Shown here: positions 57,362 to 64,000 of the stretch, piece by piece
Layout of the letters: the number at the start of each line of letters is the position of its first letter
How positions within the stretch are numbered: position 1 is the first letter of the stretch
Position numbers and translations under genes: made by a program
NCBI RefSeq assembly: GCF_004770055.1
Contig: NZ_RQEP01000019.1
Span: 124,001-188,000, forward strand
Direction: 5' to 3'
Origin: Leptospira semungkisensis
GTDB lineage: Bacteria > Spirochaetota > Leptospiria > Leptospirales > Leptospiraceae
DNA: 64,000 bases
Notes under the pieces: model-generated
What the model was told of the DNA's origin: nothing
What the model saw: only the letters and a program-made list of their open reading frames with translations
Databases searched by the model: none

Positions 57362-59116
57362 CTATTTTTCCGAAGGAAAGAATAGTTTTCGGATATCCCC
57401 TACTGCGGCTTCTGCCTCTAGCTCTCCCTTCTTTATGATTTCCTTATATTTCCCGAAATCAGTGAATGCAAACTCTTCTATATGAAGATTAATGAATAAA
57501 TCCATCTTCTCTTTTCTGAGTTTTGTGATCTCTCTTCCTTCTAATGTGATCGCGCGTGCCATGATCTTCAGGATAGGAGGATAGGTCACATCTTCCCATA
57601 AATTCTTGAAGAATGATTTTCCGGTTACCTTTCTGTCTTCGAGAAGACGAACGATTCCTTCATCTCTGAGCGGAGAAACGTTTACCGAAAGGATCACATC
57701 TGCACCCTTTCTTCGGATCAGATTGTCCGGAACATTATTCAATACCCCACCATCGATAAGCAGATGATCTCCTTTGAATATTGGAGGAAACATTCCGGGA
57801 AGACTCATAGCAGAGGCGAGAGCTTCCCAGATCGGTCCTTGGTCCATCACGTATTCTTGGCCACTATGTAAATCCACAGCAGAGGTAGCGAAAGGGATCT
57901 TTAGGTCTTCGATGAGCTGAGAACCGAAAGCATCTTTTAACATTCTAAGCATTCTCTTTCCCTTAAAGAAAGAGATAAGAGGAATGGTGGGATCGAAAGG
58001 CATTTCTATTCCCCCGAAAAACTTGCCGATCATCTTGAAGATGGAATCTGCAGTCTCTCCTCTTGCATACAATGCACCGATCACTGCTCCAAAGGAGGAT
58101 CCGGAAACATAGTCGAATTGGATCCCTTCTCTCTCTAAGACCTTAAGTAGTCCCACATGGGCGAGTGCTCTTGCGCCGCCTCCTCCGAGTGAAAGCCCTC
58201 TAGTCTTAGAAACAAGATATCTTGCGAAGGTCTCCCCTTTATAGAATACCTTTTGGTCTGCAGAATCCTGATGCTTATGAAGGCCATTCTCTGACACAAC
58301 AATGCGAGATGTCCTTCCTGAAAAATTTCGGATCCGCGGCTGCCAATAGTCCAAGATCTCATTCTTTTGTCTCAGATTCCTTTCGGGATTCTCTTCCCAG
58401 AAAACGATCTGATCACATTGCTGTACTAATTTATCCAGTTCAGGAATGAGCCCGGGACTCTTGAAATAAAGATGAAGTATTGTGGATTTCTTTCTAAGTT
58501 GCGCGATCGTCCGAACCATCTCGGCAACCGATTTCCCTTTGAAGGTGTCCATCTTGACGAGAGAGATCTGGCCCTCATGAGATTTACGTCCATGATCTAC
58601 GATCAAATCCAGATTCACTTTAAAGTCGGTAACTTCTTCGATCGGAATATGGCATACGAGTCTTCTCGGAGAATAACCGGTATTATGAGGATCCTCCATG
58701 ACCTCTCTCATCCGGATCCCCATGAGTCTCATCAGGTTTTGCGAAAGAGTTTTTTCCTTTCCTGCAAGTCTTAAAAAATACTCTCCGTCGATCACATAGA
58801 GCAAGGTATCTAAAATTGCCGTTGCGGATCCTGTATGTGCGGATCGAGTGAGCACGCTATTCTCTGCGAACACGTCCCCTTCTCCTAAATATCTAACGGT
58901 TTTGCCCGCCTCCCCAAGAGACATCATCACTTCTCCATGACGGATCAGATATAATTCCTTAGAGATTTCTCCCTTGTAGTAGATAACGGTATGATTGTGA
59001 ACGTTTCTTTCTTCTATATGACCGTAGAGTAGAACGAGGGTTTTTCTTGGTAGTCCTTTAAACAAGGGAATGGATGCTAAGAATTGTAAGGCTTCCGGAG
59101 GGACTATTTTTTTCAT
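57362..59116 (-). CDS. patatin-like phospholipase with an N-terminal cyclic-nucleotide-binding domain
   Basis: A 584-aa NTE-like protein. A cyclic-nucleotide-binding domain covers about 10-130 and a middle region (about 150-300) separates it from a patatin domain with GGGGAR (311-316), nucleophile GSSFG (Ser about 341) and DGGVLNN (about 451). The layout suggests phospholipase or lysophospholipase activity controlled by cAMP or a similar nucleotide. ATG at 59116 has TTAGGAT upstream. An in-frame TTG nine bases earlier overlaps that site. It is the second patatin in the window. Confidence 0.9.
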   Translation of the reverse strand: MKKIVPPEALQFLASIPLFKGLPRKTLVLLYGHIEERNVHNHTVIYYKGEISKELYLIRHGEVMMSLGEAGKTVRYLGEGDVFAENSVLTRSAHTGSATAILDTLLYVIDGEYFLRLAGKEKTLSQNLMRLMGIRMREVMEDPHNTGYSPRRLVCHIPIEEVTDFKVNLDLIVDHGRKSHEGQISLVKMDTFKGKSVAEMVRTIAQLRKKSTILHLYFKSPGLIPELDKLVQQCDQIVFWEENPERNLRQKNEILDYWQPRIRNFSGRTSRIVVSENGLHKHQDSADQKVFYKGETFARYLVSKTRGLSLGGGGARALAHVGLLKVLEREGIQFDYVSGSSFGAVIGALYARGETADSIFKMIGKFFGGIEMPFDPTIPLISFFKGKRMLRMLKDAFGSQLIEDLKIPFATSAVDLHSGQEYVMDQGPIWEALASAMSLPGMFPPIFKGDHLLIDGGVLNNVPDNLIRRKGADVILSVNVSPLRDEGIVRLLEDRKVTGKSFFKNLWEDVTYPPILKIMARAITLEGREITKLRKEKMDLFINLHIEEFAFTDFGKYKEIIKKGELEAEAAVGDIRKLFFPSEK

Positions 59117-59246
59117 GAGCGCCAAATCCTAACCTAGGAAATTTATTTTGTAAAGCGGATCTAGGATCGAACTATAGTAATAGCCGACGGAACAACAACC
59201 AGGAAATCCTCTTGATTTTTGGTCTGTTGAGTAAAATCTAGCTCCG

Positions 59247-59849
59247 ATGATGTTAGATTCGGCCACCGTGGTTGAGATATTCAAGAAATCCGTCCAAGAT
59301 TGGCATAAAGCAGAAGCCACTTCTACCAATCCGCACCCGGACTCTTCCTTAGAATTCCTATTTTATAAGAAAAACCAAATAGATACCATCCAATGGCACG
59401 TGGAAGACGAAATTAGAAGGCCCGATCTTCCGGATTCGGAACTGGTAAAATTCAAGCGTAAGATAGACGCGCTCAATCAGGAGAGAACAGATCTAGTCGA
59501 ACAGATAGACGACAGGATCTCCGCGATGTTCCAGTCCGTAGTGAGAAAACCGAATGCCAGAATGAATTCGGAGACACCAGCATGGCTTATCGATAGAATG
59601 AGTATCCTGGAATTAAAGATCTATCACATGGATGAACAGACCAGGCGCACCGATGTCAGCCAGGAACATATCAATACATGCAAGAACAAACTGTCCGTAC
59701 TACTAGAACAAAGAAAGGATCTTGCTCTTTGTTTGGACGAACTCATGGACGATCTTTCCAAAGGAGATAAGTTCTATAAGGTGTACAGGCAAATGAAAAT
59801 GTACAACGATAAAAATCTGAATCCTTCTCTGTATACCAAACAGGCATGA
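59247..59849 (+). CDS. DUF4254 protein, 200 aa
   Basis: The N-terminal WHKAEATSTNPHPDSSLEFLFYKKNQIDTIQWHVEDEIR matches DUF4254, a helical family of unknown function found beside glycosyltransferases. Predicted mostly helical, cytoplasmic. The last 4 bases overlap the heptosyltransferase gene start (ATGA), so the two are translationally coupled and likely act together in LPS core synthesis. Confidence 0.85.
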   Translation: MMLDSATVVEIFKKSVQDWHKAEATSTNPHPDSSLEFLFYKKNQIDTIQWHVEDEIRRPDLPDSELVKFKRKIDALNQERTDLVEQIDDRISAMFQSVVRKPNARMNSETPAWLIDRMSILELKIYHMDEQTRRTDVSQEHINTCKNKLSVLLEQRKDLALCLDELMDDLSKGDKFYKVYRQMKMYNDKNLNPSLYTKQA

Positions 59850-60904
59850 ATCTACTCGTTTTACGTTTTTCTGCGATGGGAGATGTGGCCCTTATGGCCC
59901 CGGCGCTCATCGCGGTCGCGGCGAAATATACCAATATTCAACTCACCGTAGTCACCCGCGGAAATTACGCGTCATTCTTCTATAATATCCCGAACGTGAA
60001 CGTGATCGGTATCAATTTGAAGAAATACAAGGGACTCATGGGTCTCTATCGTTTATTCAAAGAACTGAATAAACTCGGGCCTTACGAAAAGATCGTAGAT
60101 CTGCATTCGAGTGTTCGTTCTAGATTTATCAGTCTATTCTTTCGTTTCAAGGGAGTGCCTGTCTTCCAAATCATCAAGGGAAGAAGAGAAAAGATGCGCC
60201 AGATCAGAAAGCATCGTAAGGTTCTCAGAAAACTTCCTCATACAGTAGATCGGTACCTGAAAGTATTCGAGAAGGCCGGCTACCCTGCTAGCGTCAGAAA
60301 AGGTCCTTGGATCAATGTGGATCCAGAATCCAAGATCTATGCGAAGGACTTCTTACTTGCAAGAAAGATAGAAAAGAAAGAAGGGCTTTGGATCGGTTAC
60401 GCTCCCTTTGCCGGCCATAAATTGAAAGAATGGCCATTAGAGAAAAGCATTGCTCTATTAAAATTATTGAAAGAAGAATTTCCGAATGTTCGGATCTTCC
60501 TATTCGGTTCCTCTCAAGAAGCTTCTATTATGGAAGAATGGAGGAATGGAGACCAAACGATCACAATCGTATCCGGTGGTAAGTACGGGATACGAGGAGA
60601 ATTGGGGATCATGGAGAGGATGGACGTGATCATTGGAATGGATTCCTCTAATATACATATCGCGGCGCTTTTAAAGAGACCTGTGATCGCGCTTTTTGGA
60701 ACCACTCACCCACTTTCCGGTTTTGCTCCTTTCGGACAAGAAGACACTGGAGTGCTGCAGATAGAGGACCTTCCTTGCAGACCTTGTAGTATTTATGGAA
60801 ATACGACTTGTTATAGAAAAGACTTTGCCTGTATGGAAAGAATCACTCCGGAAGACGTGATCAAAAGGATCAACGTCATCAAGAATATCAATACTCTGTT
60901 CTGA
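59846..60904 (+). CDS. GT9 ADP-heptose:LPS heptosyltransferase-like protein
   Basis: A 352-aa glycosyltransferase family 9 enzyme: MNLLVLRFSAMGDVALMAP at the N-terminus, GYAPFAGHKLKEWPLE in the middle, and the sugar-nucleotide motif GMDSSNIHIAALLKRPVIALFG near residue 270. It should add heptose or a related sugar to LPS core at the inner-membrane face. It overlaps DUF4254 by 4 bases and meets the GT4 gene end to end. The donor sugar is not proven. Confidence 0.9.
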   Translation: MNLLVLRFSAMGDVALMAPALIAVAAKYTNIQLTVVTRGNYASFFYNIPNVNVIGINLKKYKGLMGLYRLFKELNKLGPYEKIVDLHSSVRSRFISLFFRFKGVPVFQIIKGRREKMRQIRKHRKVLRKLPHTVDRYLKVFEKAGYPASVRKGPWINVDPESKIYAKDFLLARKIEKKEGLWIGYAPFAGHKLKEWPLEKSIALLKLLKEEFPNVRIFLFGSSQEASIMEEWRNGDQTITIVSGGKYGIRGELGIMERMDVIIGMDSSNIHIAALLKRPVIALFGTTHPLSGFAPFGQEDTGVLQIEDLPCRPCSIYGNTTCYRKDFACMERITPEDVIKRINVIKNINTLF

Positions 60905-62200
60905 TCAACCCAAGATGCCGAAAGGATCCATTGAGAAGATCGTATTTAAGATGGATCTCTTCTTCTTTTTGCCTTTCTGGGCAGCTACCGATTTGTAAAC
61001 CTCTTCCATCTTATCCACGCAAGCTTTCATCTCGTGGCTCTTGGAAATTTTAAGAGATTCCTCGGAGAACTTCGCGTACGTTTCTGGACTCTCCAGAATG
61101 CTGATCGCCTTCTCTGCGATATCCTTCACATCGAAAGACTTAGCAATATAACCGTTCTCTCCATGGTGAACCAATTCTGGAATTGCAAAAGAATCAACTC
61201 CTACCGCAGGAAGTCCGCAGGCAACCGCTTCTAATATCACGAGCCCTTGGGTCTCCATAGTGGATGCAGTCAGGAATAGATCGAAATTCGGATAATGTTG
61301 CGGAAGCTCGGCCCTATCAATAAAGCCAGTGAACATGATGGAACGTTCTATTCCAAGTTTTTGAGCCTGTAGTTTAAGAGAAGGAAGAGCCGGTCCGTCA
61401 CCGATAATCGTGAGAGTAGCTCCCGGAATCTTTTCTACGATCAGCTTGAATGCGTTGATCACAACGTCGCAGTTCTTTTCGTAGGAGATCCTACCAACAT
61501 GCAATAATTTAGGATTCTCGGATAATGTCTTAGGAGATCCCTTGAATTGAGAAAGATCCAATCCATTAGAAATGACCGCCACAGGCTTCTTAAGCCCGAA
61601 TTCCTCTAATTGCTTTTTGATTAGATGAGATGGAGAAATGATTAGATCACAGCGATCATACAGATTATTCGTAATCTTTAAGATGATCTTTTTACGGATA
61701 TTGAATTTGTCGAATTTCTCAAACTTGAGCAGATCCTTGATCTTGATCTTTTTGTTCAGCTTTCCAATTCTCATAAAAAGCTTGTCCAGCTTGAGCAGAC
61801 GATAAAAGGACAGATACATGTCTTGTTCCGACATCAGAGTATGATACGTTCCTATGCTTGGAACTCCATACTTCTCAGTGGCATTGATCCCATATACACC
61901 CATAAGACCGGGAGTATGAATATGGACTAGATCGGGTTGAAATTCTTTGATCGCCTTTTTGATCTTAGAGGGAGAAGGAAGAACTACTTTGATATCAGGA
62001 TAACTCGGAAGATAACCGCTTCTAAATCTCTCGACTCGAATCCTTTCGCCCATTCTCTCGAAATCACCCTCTCCGTATCGAGGACAGCAGATCAGAAATT
62101 CATGTCCTCTTTCAGCGAGTAACTCGGCAAAATTCCGCATGGAAATCGCCACGCCGTCTATTTTTGGAAGAAAGGTATCGGAAAAATAAAGGATCTTCAT
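60905..62200 (-). CDS. GT4 glycosyltransferase
   Basis: A 431-aa GT-B enzyme. Its N-domain begins [20 protein letters not shown], with [10 protein letters not shown] as a later acceptor-side motif. The C-domain has [11 protein letters not shown] and the [19 protein letters not shown] donor motif (EX7E). It probably builds a glycolipid or capsule-like glycan. ATG at 62200 has AGGAAC upstream. The upstream in-frame extension to 62260 is unlike the family. It is divergent from the O-antigen ligase gene. Confidence 0.92.
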   Translation of the reverse strand: MKILYFSDTFLPKIDGVAISMRNFAELLAERGHEFLICCPRYGEGDFERMGERIRVERFRSGYLPSYPDIKVVLPSPSKIKKAIKEFQPDLVHIHTPGLMGVYGINATEKYGVPSIGTYHTLMSEQDMYLSFYRLLKLDKLFMRIGKLNKKIKIKDLLKFEKFDKFNIRKKIILKITNNLYDRCDLIISPSHLIKKQLEEFGLKKPVAVISNGLDLSQFKGSPKTLSENPKLLHVGRISYEKNCDVVINAFKLIVEKIPGATLTIIGDGPALPSLKLQAQKLGIERSIMFTGFIDRAELPQHYPNFDLFLTASTMETQGLVILEAVACGLPAVGVDSFAIPELVHHGENGYIAKSFDVKDIAEKAISILESPETYAKFSEESLKISKSHEMKACVDKMEEVYKSVAAQKGKKKKRSILNTIFSMDPFGILG

Positions 62201-62330
62201 CTTAGTTCCTAATGCGAAACCAATCTCTAGTATAAGATGGATTTTACCACTCCATTCCAAGAATATTTGCCAAAAATAATCGAATTTACAAAGAATCCGA
62301 AAGTTAGATCCTTTCCTGAAATTATAGCCG

Positions 62331-63656
62331 ATGAAAGAGTTTTTGAAAAAAGCCCACTTATTCTGTTTGCTTGCTACCTTCCCCTTAATCGGAGTCTCGG
62401 TAAGCTTGAGCCAAGGATTTCTCGTCCTCTCCTTTTTCTTTGGGCTTGCGGATCTTCTCAGAGAAAAACGCTTCGAGGATATTTTTCCAAAGCACAGACT
62501 CTTTCAGATTTCTCTCGCTCTATTCGTTTGGTATTGGATCGTATTCTTCCTACATCTTGCCTTGGATAGGGAGAATCCAAGCAGCCTGCGCTCCGCGTGG
62601 AACGGAGAATTGAAGGATTTCTTTTTGTTCTGCGGATTTCTCTCCGTAGGATTTGTTAAGAAGGAAGATACTCCTAGACTCTTTCATGCATTATTCTGGC
62701 TCTTTCTCATTCTGATATTCACTGGAATTGCCGGTGGATTCACACCGGTTCGATTGTCCAGACTGATCAGCGATCTGTATAAGGAATCTCATACATACAA
62801 ATTCACTCATCCTTTGGGCTCCTTTTTTTCGGTCCCTCTTTATATCTCCATCGGGCTTATGAATACTCATTTAACCTTTGGTGGATTGTTGCAGTTTTTC
62901 TCAGCATTTGCAATCTTCTCCTTTTTGAAGACTTTACAAGAAGGGAATATTCGAAAAATCGCTTGGACCGGAATTCTTTTAGGACTCTATGTTTTGGTGC
63001 TTCTACTCAATCAAGCCCGCTCTAGTATGATAGGTGCCGGAGTAACGCTTTTGCTCGCAGGAATTCATATCTTTTTTCTAAGAAAAGAATTACCCAAATC
63101 CTTTTTAGTCAAAGGAGGAGTCGCCTTCTTAGGGCTGCTCTTGATCTTAGGAACCGCTTTGGCCATCAGTCCGGCCGGAAAGAAAGTAATCGGTCCCCTT
63201 TTCGGAAAGGAAAAACACACTGACTCAGGGCGAACCTTTATTTGGGACTCAAGCTTTCCATTAATACAAGAACATCCTTTGATCGGCGTCGGTCCTGGAA
63301 ATTATAATCGCGCGATCGACGAAGTTCGTTCTAAACATTCAGAAGAATATCCCGAGCTTGCTTATTTCTATGAAGTCACTCAAAGAGGACATGCTCATAA
63401 TGATTATTTCCATCTCGCATCCGTTTTTGGATTACCTGCGACGATCATTTATCTGAGCTTAGCAGCGAGCCTAGTCTTCTTTCTATTTCAATCGAAACTA
63501 GGCTTTCATCAGATCCTATTCTTTTACGGACTCTTAGGTTTCTTTGTATCCGGATTATTCCAATGTTATTTCCAAGATGATGAGGTAGTGATTCTATTCT
63601 GGTTGCTATTGGGATTATTCGTAAAATCCAGTGAATTAGAATCCGACCGTACATAG
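62331..63656 (+). CDS. O-antigen ligase / Wzy-like polytopic membrane protein
   Basis: A 441-aa protein with about 11-12 hydrophobic helices. The periplasmic loop motifs [27 protein letters not shown] and [17 protein letters not shown] are those of the WaaL/Wzy family, which joins O-antigen to lipid A-core or polymerises it. WaaL and Wzy cannot be told apart by sequence alone. Its last 21 bases overlap the convergent edge gene. Confidence 0.88.
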   Translation: MKEFLKKAHLFCLLATFPLIGVSVSLSQGFLVLSFFFGLADLLREKRFEDIFPKHRLFQISLALFVWYWIVFFLHLALDRENPSSLRSAWNGELKDFFLFCGFLSVGFVKKEDTPRLFHALFWLFLILIFTGIAGGFTPVRLSRLISDLYKESHTYKFTHPLGSFFSVPLYISIGLMNTHLTFGGLLQFFSAFAIFSFLKTLQEGNIRKIAWTGILLGLYVLVLLLNQARSSMIGAGVTLLLAGIHIFFLRKELPKSFLVKGGVAFLGLLLILGTALAISPAGKKVIGPLFGKEKHTDSGRTFIWDSSFPLIQEHPLIGVGPGNYNRAIDEVRSKHSEEYPELAYFYEVTQRGHAHNDYFHLASVFGLPATIIYLSLAASLVFFLFQSKLGFHQILFFYGLLGFFVSGLFQCYFQDDEVVILFWLLLGLFVKSSELESDRT

Positions 63657-63989
63657 ATTTTCTCTCCTTTGGTTCGGGAGACCTGTTTCCGAAAAGAATT
63701 CCGTCCAAGAGTTCGGAAACTCTTCCTTCTTCCATTGTCTTATATGTCCATCTGCGATAGATAGAAGAAGGTCCTGTGTCCAACGAAGGGAATCGTTCGC
63801 AGACTTATAACAGAAGTATAGACTGAAATCCTGGTATTCCAAAAGAATCATCCCAGTACTAGTCTCCAATGCTTCCTTCAGAAAATAGACTTCGTTTTGG
63901 ACATTCACTTCGGACTTCTTCGGTAATTTACCTCGATGAAAGATCCATGCTTGGATCGGAATTTGAGAATTTATCCAAATAGAGATCAT
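63636..63989 (-). CDS. hypothetical protein at the window edge, 117 aa or longer
   Basis: The product is soluble with no signal peptide, and is rich in Trp and Ser (LLEYQDFSLYFCYKSANDSLRWTQDLL). The ATG at 63989 has no visible ribosome-binding site, and the frame is open to the window end. The gene may therefore start outside. The last 21 bases overlap the O-antigen ligase end. Family unknown. Confidence 0.6.
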   Translation of the reverse strand: MISIWINSQIPIQAWIFHRGKLPKKSEVNVQNEVYFLKEALETSTGMILLEYQDFSLYFCYKSANDSLRWTQDLLLSIADGHIRQWKKEEFPNSWTEFFSETGLPNQRRENLCTVGF

Positions 63990-64000
63990 TTTAGAATTTT

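Overview
The window looks like chromosomal DNA from a spirochaete of the genus Leptospira. This is an inference from the gene set and style, not from a database search: an alpha-2-macroglobulin/PBP1C pair beside MoxR/VWA genes, a futalosine-hydrolase-like gene, many small orphan proteins, and a recA gene preceded by a TTTG-N5-CAAA LexA box of the type described for L. interrogans. Base composition seems moderately AT-rich, perhaps richer in GC than L. interrogans. Genes are densely packed on both strands. No stretch longer than about 300 bases lacks a gene, and I see no rRNA, tRNA, IS element, prophage or CRISPR array.

Layout. 1-7.1 kb: small orphan genes (one resembling a GGDEF domain without its signature), fructose-1,6-bisphosphatase, UDP-glucose epimerase, a DUF2892 protein, and an MgtA-type P-ATPase followed by a potassium-channel-like protein that lacks the usual selectivity filter. 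7.1-14.9 kb is the most accessory-looking part: a dihaem cytochrome c, a secreted protein ending in half of a Hint domain, a small HTH protein, a patatin-like lipase followed in the same frame by a 7-TM sensor-like protein, an MFS pump and two lipoproteins. 14.9-22.4 kb: MgtE, an OmpA/coiled-coil protein, a CDF zinc exporter, an acyl-CoA dehydrogenase-like protein and UvrA. 22.5-32 kb: SppA-like peptidase, Sua5, a GH18 protein, a queuosine-precursor transporter, a VOC protein, 2-isopropylmalate synthase and a FadH-like reductase. 32-37.6 kb: SlyD, UvrD-type helicase overlapped by a SprT-like metalloprotease, then a b561-like membrane protein with YceI.

37.6-51.4 kb is a long minus-strand block. 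It holds a hypothetical protein with HIT and the TldD/PmbA protease pair, then alpha-2-macroglobulin, PBP1C, a MoxR ATPase and a VWA protein. The last four are consistent with one envelope-defence and cell-wall-repair unit. 51.4-57.4 kb: an orphan membrane protein, RecA, ArgC, an acyl-CoA synthetase and a nucleosidase probably acting on futalosine. 57.4-64 kb: a patatin fused to a cyclic-nucleotide-binding domain, then surface-glycan genes (DUF4254, heptosyltransferase, GT4 glycosyltransferase, O-antigen ligase) and a partial or edge gene.

Most of the window is housekeeping. The best candidates for something undescribed are the patatin/7-TM pair (9.5-11.6 kb), the channel-like partner of MgtA, the broken Hint protein, and the four-gene macroglobulin/PBP1C/MoxR/VWA block.
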